Below, piece after piece: positions 1 through 10,004 of a DNA stretch of 64,000 nt. The stretch comes from Actinoplanes sp. L3-i22. Lineage in GTDB: Bacteria; Actinomycetota; Actinomycetes; Mycobacteriales; Micromonosporaceae. The stretch covers positions 10,467,501 through 10,531,500 of the forward strand of contig NZ_AP024745.1 in NCBI RefSeq assembly GCF_019704555.1, in the 5' to 3' direction. A model generated the notes under the pieces. It did not search any database. It was not told the DNA's origin and saw only the letters and a program-made list of their open reading frames with translations. How positions within the stretch are numbered: position 1 is the first letter of the stretch; the number at the start of each line of letters is the position of its first letter. The translations under genes and the position numbers were made by a program.

Positions 1-110
1 CGGACGGGACCGAAACGCGGTGCGGTGGGGGCGGCCTGAGCAGGGCTGGAGGCGGCAAGGCCGGCCAGAACCGCGACTGCGGCAAGCCATCGGAGGGTCG
101 TTTGCTTCAT
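1..110 (-). CDS. Secreted protein, N-terminal fragment (runs off left edge)
   Basis: Reading leftwards from an ATG at 110, 36 codons stay open to the window edge. They give a typical Sec signal peptide: a basic start (MKQTTLR), an Ala/Leu/Val-rich core, and an SPAQA-A cleavage site near residue 27. The mature protein begins APTAPRFGP. The function is unknown because only the leader is present. The start is supported by a well-spaced promoter (-35 TTGGGA, 17 nt, -10 TAGTTT) whose predicted transcript begins almost at the ATG, with no Shine-Dalgarno sequence. Confidence 0.7.
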   Translation of the reverse strand, partial: MKQTTLRWLAAVAVLAGLAASSPAQAAPTAPRFGPV

Positions 111-118
111 GGCGCACA

Positions 119-147
119 AAACTAGGCGAAGCGGGCGTTTTTCCCAA
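119..147 (-). promoter_or_regulatory. Sigma-70-like promoter of the left-edge secreted gene
   Basis: On the minus strand, TTGGGA (142-147) and TAGTTT (119-124) are separated by exactly 17 nt. The ATG at 110 lies 8 nt beyond the -10 box, so the mRNA is probably leaderless or nearly so. This is seen in the sequence only. Confidence 0.55.
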
Positions 148-470
148 ATCGACACACTCACGGGTGACGAAGATCCTCCCTGACCTGCATGGAGGACAAC
201 GCGCGAGCCGGGAAAGCCGCGACACGTGGGTAATGCGAACGGATGACCCGGAGTCGTAGATCACACGGCTCGACCCCGTGCTGTTCTAACTTTTGCGAGG
301 AAGCCGCAACAGGTCTCGTGAAACGCCGAGCCGGTTGTCCATCATCCTTTCGGCTTCTCGTGCGTTAGCCTCTGCGGAAGCGCATCTGCCGACGACATCC
401 ATCGGCTTGTCCTGCGCTTTCCTGGCCGTCTTCCGGCGGACATTCAGGCACGCAAGCATGGGGAACATCA
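148..470. other. Intergenic region between the secreted gene and the PKS gene
   Basis: No convincing gene was found here. The open frames that cross it lack ribosome sites and recognisable protein features. A short inverted repeat (CACGG at 264-268, CCGTG at 276-280) and a TAACTT box near 288 could belong to a promoter for the downstream operon, but no well-spaced -35/-10 pair is evident. Confidence 0.4.
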
Positions 471-3400
471 TTGGACATTGCCATCGTCGGCCTATCCTGC
501 CGTTTTCCGGGGGCGCGCGACGTGGTCGAGTTCTGGGCGAACTCGCTGGCCGCCGCTCATCAATTCCGGCCCGTACCGTCGGGGCGCTGGAATCATGAGA
601 CGTTCTATTCCACGAACTTCCGTGACACCCATGCGACGTACACCGACCGGGTGGCCTTTCTTGACGAGGTCGAGAAGTTCGCCGCCCTGCACCACCGCAT
701 CCCACCGCGGCGTGCCAAAGCCATGGATCCGCAGCACCGCCTGCTCGTCGACCTGGCCCGCGAGGCCGTTCAGGACGCGGGCTGGGAGCGGCGTCCGTTC
801 GACCGGTCGACCACCGGTGTCTTCGTCGGCCTGAGCACGGCCGACTACAAGGACATGGTCGGGGCCCGGCTCACCGCCAGCATGCTGGCGGACGGGTCGC
901 TGTCCCCCAATGCCAATGATCCCGAGCTGCTCGCGGCGATCGCCGAGGCGGCGAAGGCGGCGATCGACCCGCCGCAGTCGTTCTCGATGGCCGGCTCCCT
1001 GCTCAACATGGCGCCGGCCACCGTCAGCGAGCTGCTCGACCTGGGCGGCCCGTCGTTCGCGGTGGACGCCGCCTGCTCGTCCGCGCTGGTGGCCATGCAC
1101 GAGGCGGTCAACCACCTGCGCACCGGCTCGTGCAGCGCGGCCCTGGTCGGCGGGGTGTTCGTCAACCTCACCCCGAACGCGCTGGTCGGCTTCTCCCGGG
1201 TGGGCGCGCTGTCGCCGGCCGGGCTGTGCCGGCCGTTCGACAACCGGGCCGACGGCTTCGTGCTCGGCGAGGGCGGATCCCTCGCGGTGCTCCGGCCGCT
1301 GGACGACGCGCTGGAGGCGGGCGACCGCATCTACGCGGTGCTCAACGGCATCGGCACGGCCAACGACGGCAAGGGCGCCGGGCCGATGACCCCGAAGGCG
1401 GAGGGCCAGGAGCAGGCCATGCGGGCCGCCTACCGGGACGCGCGCGTCGAGCCGGGCGCGATCGACTTCCTGGAGGCGCACGGCACCGGCACCACGGTCG
1501 GCGACAAGGTGGAGATCGAGGCGATCCGCCGGCTGCGGGCCAAGTCCGCGGACCGGCCCTGCTACCTGTCGTCCGGCAAGGCCACCATCGGGCACACGCT
1601 GCCCGCGGCCGGCGCGGCCGGGGTGCTGCGGACCGCGCTCGCCCTGCACCACCGCACGGTCCCGCCGCAGCCGGCGACCATGGACCCGCACGCCGAACTG
1701 CCGCTGGTGGAGTCCGGTCTGTCGATCGCGACCGAGCCGACGCCGTGGGCGCAGCCGGCCGACGACCGGCGCCGGGCCGGCGTCAGCTCGTTCGGGTTCG
1801 GCGGTACGAACGTGCACGCCGTGCTCAGCGAGGCGCCCGAACCGGAGGACGACGGCGACGACGCGGACCGCCCCTGGGTGGTGCTGATCTCCGCGGACAA
1901 CGGGGAGCTGCTGACGTCGTACGCGGAAAGGTTGTCGGGTTTGATCGCCGCGGACGCGGCCTTGACCCCGGCCGCCGTGGCCCGCACGACCGCCAGCCGC
2001 ACCCTGCTCAACGCCCGGCTCGCGGTGATGTGCCGGACCCGGGCCGAGCTGGCCGAGCGACTCGCGACGGCGTCCCGGGAGCTGGCCGCCGGGCACACCG
2101 GACGGCTGGCCGCCGGCCTGTACGCGAGCGTCACCCCGCTCGCCCCGGAACAGCGCTCGCTGGCCTTCCTCTACCCGGGCCAGGGCTCGCTGCGCCCCGG
2201 CGTGCTGCGGGACCTGGTCGCCCGCTTCCCGGCGCTGGCCGAGCACGTCCGGCCGCTCGCCGACCGGGTCGACGAGCGCACCGGCGCACCGGTCACCGAC
2301 CTGCTCTGCGACACGCCCGGACCGGGCGACGAGGAGAAGGTCAGCGCCACCCGGATCTGCCAGCCGGGTCTCGGCGTCGCCGGGATCGGGATGACCCAGC
2401 TGCTCGCCGACCTCGGGGTGACCCCGCAGGTGACCCTCGGGCACAGCGTCGGCGAGCTGGCGGCGGCGGTCGCGGCCGGGGCGCTGACCCCGGACGACGG
2501 CATCGAGTTCCTGATCGAGCGGGGCGCCGCGGTCACCTCGGGCAAGGAGCCGGCTGCCGGAACGATGGCGGCGGTCCGGATCGACGCGGCCGGGTTCGAG
2601 CAGCTGCGGGCCGGTATCGAGGGGGTCTGGGCGGGCTGTTACAACCACCCCACCCAGATCGTCGCGAGCGGGCACGAGGCCGCGGTCGGCAAGCTGGTGG
2701 AGCGGTGCCGGGACCGGGACGTGCCGGTGGTGCCGCTGCGCGTGTCGCACGCGTTCCACTCGCCGCTGATGGCCGAGGTCGACACCCGGGTCGCCACCCA
2801 GGTGGACCGGCTGCCGGTCCGCAAGCCGATCCGCACGTTCGTGTCCAGCGTGGACCCGGCGGCCGCGGCCGACCCGGAGACGCTGCGCGCGCTGTGGAGC
2901 CGGCAGGGCTCGGCGCCGGTGCTGTTCCGGGACGCGGTGGACGCGGCGGTCGCGGCCGGCGCGAAGATCCTGGTCCAGGTCTCGGCCGGGGACGCGCTGC
3001 TCGGGATGGCCGCGCAGACGCCGTCGGCGCGCGGGATGGACTCGATCGCCCTGATGCCGGCCGAGCCGGACGAGGGCTACGCACTGCTCGAAGGGCTGGG
3101 CCGGCTGGCCGTGGCGGGGGCTCCGGTGGATCTCACGCCACTCTTCGAGGGGCTGGGCGTTCCGCTGGTCACGCTGCCGCCGTCACCGCTGGCCACCCAG
3201 CACTACTCGATCCGCCGGACCGCTCCGGGCGCAGCACCGGCCCGTTTTGTCCGCACAAGTGAAACTCGTCACGTACCTCCCCCCGTAACTCCGGAGCGCG
3301 AAGCGCTGCCGGCCGCCGTAACCAGGAACGGAGAGCAGATCCCGGTGAACGACGTCATCTCCCTGATGCGCGAGCAGCTTGCGGTCCTTCGGGGCATCGG

Positions 3401-5135
3401 CGCCGAGCCGGGCGCCCTGCCGGACGCCCCGGTGAGCCCCGCCGCGCCGGCGCTTCCGGCCGTCGTGGCGACCCCGCCCGCGCCGGCCAAGCCGGAGATC
3501 GCGGCGCCGCCCGCGACCCGGGTCTCGGTCCCGGCGCAGAAGCCGGCCGCCGCACCCGTCGCCGCCCCGGCCCGGGCCGCGGACCACCAGCTGTACGCCG
3601 AGGTGGTGGCCGAGGTCGCCGCGATGGTCGGCAAGATCAGCGCCTACCCGGCCGACATGGTCCGCCCGGAGCAGACGTTCGCGACCGACCTCGGCTTCGA
3701 CTCGATCATGACGGCCGAGTTGATCGCCGCGTCCAAGCGCCGCTGGCCGGACCTGGACCTGGCGCCCGAGCAGGTGTTCGGCATCGCCACCGTGCGGGAG
3801 CTGACCACGCTGCTGGCGCAGGCCCTGGGCGGCACCGCGCCGGCCCCGCTCGCCGCGCCGGCCCCGGCCGCCGAGGTGGAGCAGTCGCTGGTCCCGCGGA
3901 CCGACAGCCGCCGGCCCGAGGTCGCGGACGTGACCAAGCTGCCCGAGCTGGTCCAGTTCGAGTCGCGCGGCAACATCCTGGAGCGGGTCGGGGTGGCCAA
4001 CCCGTACTACATCGTGCACGACAGCGTGATCAACGCCCGGACCTCGGTGCACGGCCGGCAGCTGATCTCCTTCTCCAGCTACAACTACCTGGGCCTGTCC
4101 GGGCACCCGATGGTCAACTACGCGGTGAAGGAGGCGGTCGAGCGCTACGGCTCCTCGGTCTCGGCCGCCCGGATCCTCTCCGGCAACCGGGCCCTGCACG
4201 ACGAGCTGGACCGCAGCCTGGCCGCCCTGGTCGGCGCCGAGGACGCGATCTCGCTGCTCGGCGGGCACTCGACGAACGTCGGGATCATCGGGCACATGGT
4301 CGGCCCGGAGGACCTGATCGTGCACGACGCGCTCGCGCACGACAGCATCCTGCAGGGCTGCCGGCTCTCCGGGGCGAACCGCCAGCCGTTCCCGCACCAG
4401 GACCTGGCCTCGCTGGACGCGCTGCTGACCCGGATCCGGGACCGCTACCGCCGGGTGCTGGTCATCGTCGAGGGCGTCTACAGCATGGACGGCGACATCT
4501 GTGACCTGCCGGCCCTGATCGCGCTGAAGAAGAAGCACGGCGCGCTGCTGATGGTCGACGAGGCGCACAGCATCGGCGTGCTCGGCGCCCGCGGTGGCGG
4601 CGTCGGCGAGCACTTCGGGGTGGACCGCGGCGACGTGGACATCTGGATGGGCACCCTGTCCAAGTCGCTGGCCAGCTGCGGTGGCTACATCGCCGGGAAG
4701 CACGAGCTGATCGAGTACCTGCGGTACACGCTGCCCGGCTTCATCTTCAGCGCCGGGATGAGCCCGATGAACGCGGCCGCCGCGCTGGCCGCCGTGCACA
4801 TCCTCCGCGAGGAGCCGCAGCGGCTGAAGGTGCTGCACGACCGGGCCGCGACGTTCCTGCGGCTGGCCAAGCAGGCCGGGCTGGACACCGGGCCGAGCTC
4901 CGGAACTCCGGTCATCCCGTGCATCACCGGTGACTCGGTGAAGGCGTTGAAGCTGGCGGACATGTTGCTCAAGAACGGGGTCAGCGCGAACCCGATCATG
5001 TACCCGGCGGTCAAGGAGAAGCTGGCCCGCCTGCGCTTCTTCATCACCGCCGAGCACAGCAACGAGGACATCGAGACGACCGTGGACCTGTGCGCCCGGT
5101 TCCTCGATCCGGCCCGCGTGCCGCAGCCAGCCTGA
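471..5135 (+). CDS. KS-AT-ACP-alpha-oxoamine synthase fusion (type I PKS)
   Basis: This 1,554-residue protein starts at a TTG preceded by GGGGA at 460-464. A ketosynthase (about 1-430) has the complete triad Cys202, His337 and His375. An acyltransferase (about 550-850) has GHSVGE with Ser659 and HAFH, the signature of malonyl-CoA selectivity. After a Pro/Ala linker an ACP carries DLGFDS with Ser1078 for phosphopantetheine. The C-terminal 400 residues are a PLP-dependent alpha-oxoamine synthase with SSYNYLGL, DEAHS (Asp1363) and TLSKS (Lys1398). No KR, DH, ER or thioesterase domain is present. The expected chemistry is one malonyl extension of an acyl starter, then decarboxylative condensation with an amino acid, which releases an alpha-amino ketone. 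The amino acid and chain length cannot be read from sequence. The MMPL gene begins 14 nt downstream. Confidence 0.93.
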   Translation: MDIAIVGLSCRFPGARDVVEFWANSLAAAHQFRPVPSGRWNHETFYSTNFRDTHATYTDRVAFLDEVEKFAALHHRIPPRRAKAMDPQHRLLVDLAREAVQDAGWERRPFDRSTTGVFVGLSTADYKDMVGARLTASMLADGSLSPNANDPELLAAIAEAAKAAIDPPQSFSMAGSLLNMAPATVSELLDLGGPSFAVDAACSSALVAMHEAVNHLRTGSCSAALVGGVFVNLTPNALVGFSRVGALSPAGLCRPFDNRADGFVLGEGGSLAVLRPLDDALEAGDRIYAVLNGIGTANDGKGAGPMTPKAEGQEQAMRAAYRDARVEPGAIDFLEAHGTGTTVGDKVEIEAIRRLRAKSADRPCYLSSGKATIGHTLPAAGAAGVLRTALALHHRTVPPQPATMDPHAELPLVESGLSIATEPTPWAQPADDRRRAGVSSFGFGGTNVHAVLSEAPEPEDDGDDADRPWVVLISADNGELLTSYAERLSGLIAADAALTPAAVARTTASRTLLNARLAVMCRTRAELAERLATASRELAAGHTGRLAAGLYASVTPLAPEQRSLAFLYPGQGSLRPGVLRDLVARFPALAEHVRPLADRVDERTGAPVTDLLCDTPGPGDEEKVSATRICQPGLGVAGIGMTQLLADLGVTPQVTLGHSVGELAAAVAAGALTPDDGIEFLIERGAAVTSGKEPAAGTMAAVRIDAAGFEQLRAGIEGVWAGCYNHPTQIVASGHEAAVGKLVERCRDRDVPVVPLRVSHAFHSPLMAEVDTRVATQVDRLPVRKPIRTFVSSVDPAAAADPETLRALWSRQGSAPVLFRDAVDAAVAAGAKILVQVSAGDALLGMAAQTPSARGMDSIALMPAEPDEGYALLEGLGRLAVAGAPVDLTPLFEGLGVPLVTLPPSPLATQHYSIRRTAPGAAPARFVRTSETRHVPPPVTPEREALPAAVTRNGEQIPVNDVISLMREQLAVLRGIGAEPGALPDAPVSPAAPALPAVVATPPAPAKPEIAAPPATRVSVPAQKPAAAPVAAPARAADHQLYAEVVAEVAAMVGKISAYPADMVRPEQTFATDLGFDSIMTAELIAASKRRWPDLDLAPEQVFGIATVRELTTLLAQALGGTAPAPLAAPAPAAEVEQSLVPRTDSRRPEVADVTKLPELVQFESRGNILERVGVANPYYIVHDSVINARTSVHGRQLISFSSYNYLGLSGHPMVNYAVKEAVERYGSSVSAARILSGNRALHDELDRSLAALVGAEDAISLLGGHSTNVGIIGHMVGPEDLIVHDALAHDSILQGCRLSGANRQPFPHQDLASLDALLTRIRDRYRRVLVIVEGVYSMDGDICDLPALIALKKKHGALLMVDEAHSIGVLGARGGGVGEHFGVDRGDVDIWMGTLSKSLASCGGYIAGKHELIEYLRYTLPGFIFSAGMSPMNAAAALAAVHILREEPQRLKVLHDRAATFLRLAKQAGLDTGPSSGTPVIPCITGDSVKALKLADMLLKNGVSANPIMYPAVKEKLARLRFFITAEHSNEDIETTVDLCARFLDPARVPQPA

Positions 5136-5149
5136 AAGCAGCGCCCTAG

Positions 5150-7372
5150 ATGACCTCTCTCGCACCGGCCCGCCCCCGGCCCGAGGGTGACGTCCACGTC
5201 GCCCCCGGGCCGGTGGTCCGGCTCACCGCCCGCCACCCCAAGCTCGTCCTGCTCGTCGCCCTGCTGCTGGCCGGGCTGGCCGTGGCCTTCAGCGGCGACG
5301 TGGTGAGCGCGTTGAAGACCGGCGGGTTCGACGATCCGGACTCCGATTCGGTACGCGGCCGGCAGGTGATCGCCGAGCACTTCAGAGCCGCCGACCCGAA
5401 CCTGGTGGTGCTGATCGCCAAGCCCGGCGGGAGCGTCGACGACCCGGACACCCGGGCCGTGGCGCAGAAGGTCATCCAGCGGCTGGCCGCGGATCCCGCG
5501 GTGACCGTGGCCGGCTCCTACTGGACCGGCGGGCCGCCGCAGCTCGCCGGCCGGGGGCACGACCAGGGCATGGTGCTGGTCCACGTGGACGGCGACGACG
5601 ACACCAGCGCGGACCGGGTCGCCGTGCTGCACGACGAGCTCGCCCTGGACTCCGGGCCGGTCCGGGTCGAGTTCGGCGGCTTCACCCAGATCAACAACGA
5701 CATCAACGACCAGGTCACCAAGGACCTGGCCACCGCCGAGTCGATCGCCATCCCGATCACCCTGGTGCTGTTGCTGCTGGTCTTCGGGACGGTCGGGGCG
5801 GCCGGGGCGCCGCTGCTGATCGGCATCTTCTCGATCGTCAGCACGCTCGGCACGCTGCGGCTGCTGGCCGCGATCACCGACGTGTCGGTGTTCTCGGTCA
5901 ACATGGCCACCGCGCTGGGGCTGGGGCTGGCGGTCGACTACAGCCTGCTGTTCGTCTCCCGGTACCGGGAGGAGCGGCCGCGCACGCCGGACACCGAGAC
6001 GGCGATCGCCAACACCATGCGGACCGCCGGGCGGACCATCGTGTTCAGCGCCGCGACGGTGGCCGTGGCGCTGTGCAGCCTGCTGGTGTTCCCGCAGTAC
6101 TTCCTGCGCTCGTTCGCCTTCGCCGGGATCGCCGTGGTGGTGACCACGGTCGGCGCCGCGATGCTGGTGCTGCCGGCGCTGCTGGCGCTGCTCGGGCACC
6201 GGATCGACAAATGGTCGCTGTGGAAGCCGCGGGCCGAGTCGACGTTCTGGGCGCGGCTCGCTGATTTCGTGTTGCGGCGTCCCATCCGTACGGCCGCGCC
6301 GGTGATCTTGATCTTGATTTTTCTCGCCTTGCCCTTCTTCCACGTGCGCTTCGGCGTGGCCGACGACCGGGTGCTGCCGCGCGAGGCGGAGAGCCGGGTG
6401 GTGGCGGACGCGCTGCGCAACCAGTTCGCGGACACCGGCAGCGGCGCGACCGTGGTGGTCGCCGAGCACTGGGGCAGCGGGACGGACGCCCGGATCCGGG
6501 TCGCCGACTACGCCGCGCGGCTCTCCGACGTGCCCGGCGTGACCCGGGTGGACAGCCTGGTCGGCACGTACCAGCACGGCGTGATCGTGGTCGTGCCGAA
6601 GCGCCCCGACCCGCGCTTCACCGGCGGCGACGCGACCTGGTTCTCGGTGGTCAGCGACGTCGAGCCGTACTCCGACCAGGGCGCCGACCTGGCCCGCGCG
6701 GTCCGCTCGGTGCCGGTCCCGGCCGAGGTCCCGGTGCTGGTCACCGGGCCGGGCGCGCAGCTGGTGGACATCACCGGCTCGATCGGCTCACGACTGCCGA
6801 TCGCCGCGATCCTGATCTCGGTCAGCACGTTCGTGCTGCTCTTCCTGCTGACCGGCAGCGTGCTGCTGCCGATCAAGGCGCTGCTGCTGAACACGCTGAC
6901 GATGAGCGCGGTGTTCGGCGTGGCGGTCTGGATCTTCCAGGACGGCCACCTCTCCGCGGTGCTCGGGCAGACCGGGGCGCCGCTCGCGGTGGCCATCCCG
7001 GTGCTGCTGTTCTGCGTGGCGTTCGGGCTGTCGATGGACTACGAGGTGTTCGTGCTGTCCCGGATCATCGAGCGCCGCGAGCACGGCGCCGACCTGCACA
7101 CCGCGGTGGTCGAGGGGATGTCGAAGAGCGTCCGGGTGATCAGCGCGGCGGCCGGCATCCTGTCGGTGTCGTTCCTGGCGATGCTCTCCTCGGGCGTGTC
7201 GCTGATCCAGTTCTTCGGCCTCTGCGCCAGCCTGGCGATCATCCTGGACGCGCTGCTGGTCCGGCCGATCCTGGTGCCGGCGTTCATGCGACTGGCCGGA
7301 CGGTGGAACTGGTGGGCGCCGCGACCGCTGCGGGCGCTGCACGCCCGGTTGGGGCTGAAGGAAAACGGCTGA
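5150..7372 (+). CDS. MMPL/RND-family lipid exporter
   Basis: This is a 740-residue integral membrane protein with the duplicated MMPL layout: one helix near residues 24-46, a periplasmic loop, a five-helix bundle, and then the whole pattern again. Both proton-relay motifs are present (GLAVDY with Asp263-Tyr264 and GLSMDY with Asp630-Tyr631). MmpL proteins export complex lipids in mycobacteria and are often encoded beside the PKS that makes the lipid. Starting 14 nt after the PKS-AOS stop, it most likely exports that enzyme's product. The substrate is an inference from context. Confidence 0.9.
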   Translation: MTSLAPARPRPEGDVHVAPGPVVRLTARHPKLVLLVALLLAGLAVAFSGDVVSALKTGGFDDPDSDSVRGRQVIAEHFRAADPNLVVLIAKPGGSVDDPDTRAVAQKVIQRLAADPAVTVAGSYWTGGPPQLAGRGHDQGMVLVHVDGDDDTSADRVAVLHDELALDSGPVRVEFGGFTQINNDINDQVTKDLATAESIAIPITLVLLLLVFGTVGAAGAPLLIGIFSIVSTLGTLRLLAAITDVSVFSVNMATALGLGLAVDYSLLFVSRYREERPRTPDTETAIANTMRTAGRTIVFSAATVAVALCSLLVFPQYFLRSFAFAGIAVVVTTVGAAMLVLPALLALLGHRIDKWSLWKPRAESTFWARLADFVLRRPIRTAAPVILILIFLALPFFHVRFGVADDRVLPREAESRVVADALRNQFADTGSGATVVVAEHWGSGTDARIRVADYAARLSDVPGVTRVDSLVGTYQHGVIVVVPKRPDPRFTGGDATWFSVVSDVEPYSDQGADLARAVRSVPVPAEVPVLVTGPGAQLVDITGSIGSRLPIAAILISVSTFVLLFLLTGSVLLPIKALLLNTLTMSAVFGVAVWIFQDGHLSAVLGQTGAPLAVAIPVLLFCVAFGLSMDYEVFVLSRIIERREHGADLHTAVVEGMSKSVRVISAAAGILSVSFLAMLSSGVSLIQFFGLCASLAIILDALLVRPILVPAFMRLAGRWNWWAPRPLRALHARLGLKENG

Positions 7373-7435
7373 TTCTTAGTGGAAACACAGGATAAATCGG
7401 GCATTTTCCTAACATTGGGGTCTAGGGTGCCGCCC

Positions 7436-8272
7436 GTGAGAGTGTCACTGGAAGAGATCCGAGAACGCACGTACAAGCCGATCGACGCCTGGTGGACCGT
7501 CCTGCTGGTCGACCCGCTGGCATCCCGCCTGGTCCGGCTGGTCGCGCCGTACCGCTGGATCACGCCGAACGTGCTGACCCTGATCGCCACCGTGATCGGC
7601 GCCGGGGCGATGGTCGGCTTCGCCGAGGGCTCCCCGCGGTCGCTGATCATCGGGGCGGTGCTGTTCCACCTGAGCTTCGTGGTCGACTGCATGGACGGCA
7701 AGATCGCCCGGCTGAACGGGACCGGCACGGTCTTCGGCCAGTGGCTGGACTTCGTGCTCGACCGGGTCCGGGTCTTCTTCTGCGCGCTGACCCTGTTCGG
7801 CGGGCAGTACGCCCGGCACCACGACGACGCGTACCTCTGGTTGATGGGTGTCGCGATCTTCCTGGATCTGATCCGCTACCTCAACGGCAGCCAGGTCGCC
7901 AAGGTCCGCCGCGGGATGACCGACGAGATCGACGCACTACGGTCCCCGGTCGAGCAGCACCCGGCCCCGGCGCGGGACATGGCCGAGCCCGGCGACGAGC
8001 TGCCCCGGTCGGCCAAGGGCAGGGTCGGCGCCTGGCTCAAGCGCAACCGGATCCGCACCCACCTGTTCAGCGGCATCGAGTACGAGATGTTCGTCTACAT
8101 CCTCGGCCCGCTGACCGGCCTGATCTTCCCGGTCACGATCCTGTCCGGCGCGTTGATGCTGCTCTTCGAGCTCATCGTGATCATCCGGCTGTACCAGGCG
8201 ACGAAGCGGCACCCGGCGCGGCTCGCGGCGGCCCGGGAGCAGCACGACCAGTACGTCGCCGGCGGAGTCTGA
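7436..8272 (+). CDS. CDP-alcohol phosphatidyltransferase family protein
   Basis: The protein is an integral membrane enzyme of about 278 residues with the complete family signature: Asp84, then D-G-x2-A-R-x8-G-x3-D-x3-D with Asp87, Asp105 and Asp109. Such enzymes displace CMP from a CDP-activated lipid or alcohol to form a phosphodiester. The GTG at 7436 was chosen because TAGGGT at 7424-7429 places a leaderless start there; the in-frame GTG at 7379 would add AT-rich, atypical codons. An extra cytoplasmic segment (about 163-205) is Pro/Glu-rich. In this locus it may add a phospho head group to the PKS-derived amino lipid, which is inference. Confidence 0.85.
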   Translation: MRVSLEEIRERTYKPIDAWWTVLLVDPLASRLVRLVAPYRWITPNVLTLIATVIGAGAMVGFAEGSPRSLIIGAVLFHLSFVVDCMDGKIARLNGTGTVFGQWLDFVLDRVRVFFCALTLFGGQYARHHDDAYLWLMGVAIFLDLIRYLNGSQVAKVRRGMTDEIDALRSPVEQHPAPARDMAEPGDELPRSAKGRVGAWLKRNRIRTHLFSGIEYEMFVYILGPLTGLIFPVTILSGALMLLFELIVIIRLYQATKRHPARLAAAREQHDQYVAGGV

Positions 8273-8317
8273 GCGACCCGCTGGCGACCTCCGGCCGCGC
8301 GGAGCAGACTGACTCCC

Positions 8318-9982
8318 ATGGCTGACGCGTTCCGGCAGGCACGAGACTTCCTGCTCGCTCATCGCGAGGACTACCCCGTCGCGTACGAGAATTTCGCCTG
8401 GCCCGAGCTCGACGAGTTCAACTGGGCGCTGGACTGGTTCGACGTGATCGCCGCCGGCAACGACGCCCCCGCGCTCTGGATCGTCGAGGAGGACGGGCGC
8501 GAGCAGCGCCTCTCCTTCGCCGAGATGGCCGAGCGATCGAACCGGGTGGCCAACTGGCTGCGTGGGCAGGGCGTGCGCCGCGGCGACCGGATCGTGGTGA
8601 TGCTCGGCAACCAGGTCGAGCTCTGGGACACCGTGCTCGCCGGGATCAAGCTGGGCGCGGTGCTGATCCCGGCCACCCCGCTGCTCGGCCCGGCCGACGC
8701 GGCCGCCCGGGTGGCCCGCGGCGGCGCCCGGCACGTGATCGCGACGGGTGCGGCGGCCGGCAAGTTCGACGAGGTCGATCCGGCGGTCACCCGGATCGCG
8801 GTCGGTCCCGCCGAGGGCTGGAAAAACTTCCATTCGGCGTACGAGGCGAGCCCCGAGTTCCGGCCGGACGGGCCGACCCGGGCCGACGAGACGCTGCTGC
8901 TCTACTTCACCTCGGGCACCACGGCGCAGCCCAAGCTGGTCGAGCACACCCACGTGTCGTACCCGGTGGGCCATCTCTCGACGATGTACTGGATCGGCCT
9001 GCAACCCGGCGACGTACACCTGAACATCTCCTCGCCGGGCTGGGCCAAGCACGCCTGGAGCAACGTCTTCGCCCCGTGGAACGCGCAGGCCTGCGTGTTC
9101 ATCTACAACTACACCCGGTTCGACGCCGGCCGGCTGATGGCCGAGATGCAGCGCTGCGGGGTGACCAGCTTCTGCGCGCCGCCGACCGTCTGGCGGATGC
9201 TGATCCAGGCCGACCTGACCGAGCTGAAGACGCCGCCCCGGGTCGCGGTCGGCGCCGGGGAGCCGCTCAACCCCGAGGTGATCGAGCAGGTCGCGGCGAA
9301 GTGGGGGGTGACGATCCGGGACGGGTTCGGGCAGACCGAGACGTCCGTGCAGATCGCCAACTCCCCCGGGCAGCCGGTCAAGTCGGGCTCGATGGGGCGG
9401 CCGGTTCCCGGGTTCACCATCGCGCTGCTCGACCCGATCACCGGCGAGCCGGCCGAGGAGGGCGAGATCTGCGTCGCCATGGAGCCGCGGCCGGTCGGGC
9501 TGATGGTCGGCTACCACGGCGACCCGGAGCTGACCGCCGAGCGGATGGTCGACGGGTACTACCACACCGGGGACGTAGCCTCGCGGGACGCCGACGGCTA
9601 CATCACGTACGTCGGGCGGACCGACGACGTGTTCAAGGCGTCCGACTACCGGATCTCGCCGTTCGAGCTGGAGAGCGTGCTGATCGAGCACGACGCGGTG
9701 GTGGAGGCCGCGGTGGTGCCGTCGCCCGACCCGGTCCGGCTGGCCGTGCCGAAGGCGTACGTGCTGCTGGCCCAGGGGTGGGCGGCCGACGGGGAGACCG
9801 CGGCGGCGATCTTCGCGCACGCGCGGGAGCACATGCCGCCGTACGCCCGGATCCGCCGCCTGGAATTCGCCGAGCTGCCCAAGACGATCTCCGGCAAGAT
9901 CCGCCGGGTCGAGCTGCGGGCCGCCGAGGTGGCCAAGCACGCCGACCCGGACGCCACCCCACCGGGCGAGTACACCGGCTGA
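8318..9982 (+). CDS. Acyl-CoA synthetase / AMP-dependent ligase
   Basis: This 554-residue ANL-superfamily adenylating enzyme has all core motifs: YFTSGTTAQPK (from residue 196), DGFGQTET, HTGDVASRD, GRTDDVFK and the C-terminal KTISGKIRR with catalytic Lys527. The overall form resembles medium-chain acyl-CoA synthetases. It is a stand-alone ligase without a carrier domain. It follows the phosphatidyltransferase by 45 nt and probably activates the fatty acid that primes the PKS ketosynthase. Direct transfer to an ACP cannot be excluded. Confidence 0.9.
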   Translation: MADAFRQARDFLLAHREDYPVAYENFAWPELDEFNWALDWFDVIAAGNDAPALWIVEEDGREQRLSFAEMAERSNRVANWLRGQGVRRGDRIVVMLGNQVELWDTVLAGIKLGAVLIPATPLLGPADAAARVARGGARHVIATGAAAGKFDEVDPAVTRIAVGPAEGWKNFHSAYEASPEFRPDGPTRADETLLLYFTSGTTAQPKLVEHTHVSYPVGHLSTMYWIGLQPGDVHLNISSPGWAKHAWSNVFAPWNAQACVFIYNYTRFDAGRLMAEMQRCGVTSFCAPPTVWRMLIQADLTELKTPPRVAVGAGEPLNPEVIEQVAAKWGVTIRDGFGQTETSVQIANSPGQPVKSGSMGRPVPGFTIALLDPITGEPAEEGEICVAMEPRPVGLMVGYHGDPELTAERMVDGYYHTGDVASRDADGYITYVGRTDDVFKASDYRISPFELESVLIEHDAVVEAAVVPSPDPVRLAVPKAYVLLAQGWAADGETAAAIFAHAREHMPPYARIRRLEFAELPKTISGKIRRVELRAAEVAKHADPDATPPGEYTG

Positions 9983-10004
9983 TCCTTCCGGCTATCTTTG
10001 CCCG

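Noticed and set aside
20..259. Plus-strand frame of 79 codons at the left edge
   Set aside because: It is antisense to a clear signal peptide with its own promoter and has no ribosome site.
492..2759. Long minus-strand frame opposite the PKS gene
   Set aside because: It is antisense to intact KS and AT domains, and its product is Arg/Gly/Pro-rich with no domain. Long open antisense frames are expected at this GC content.
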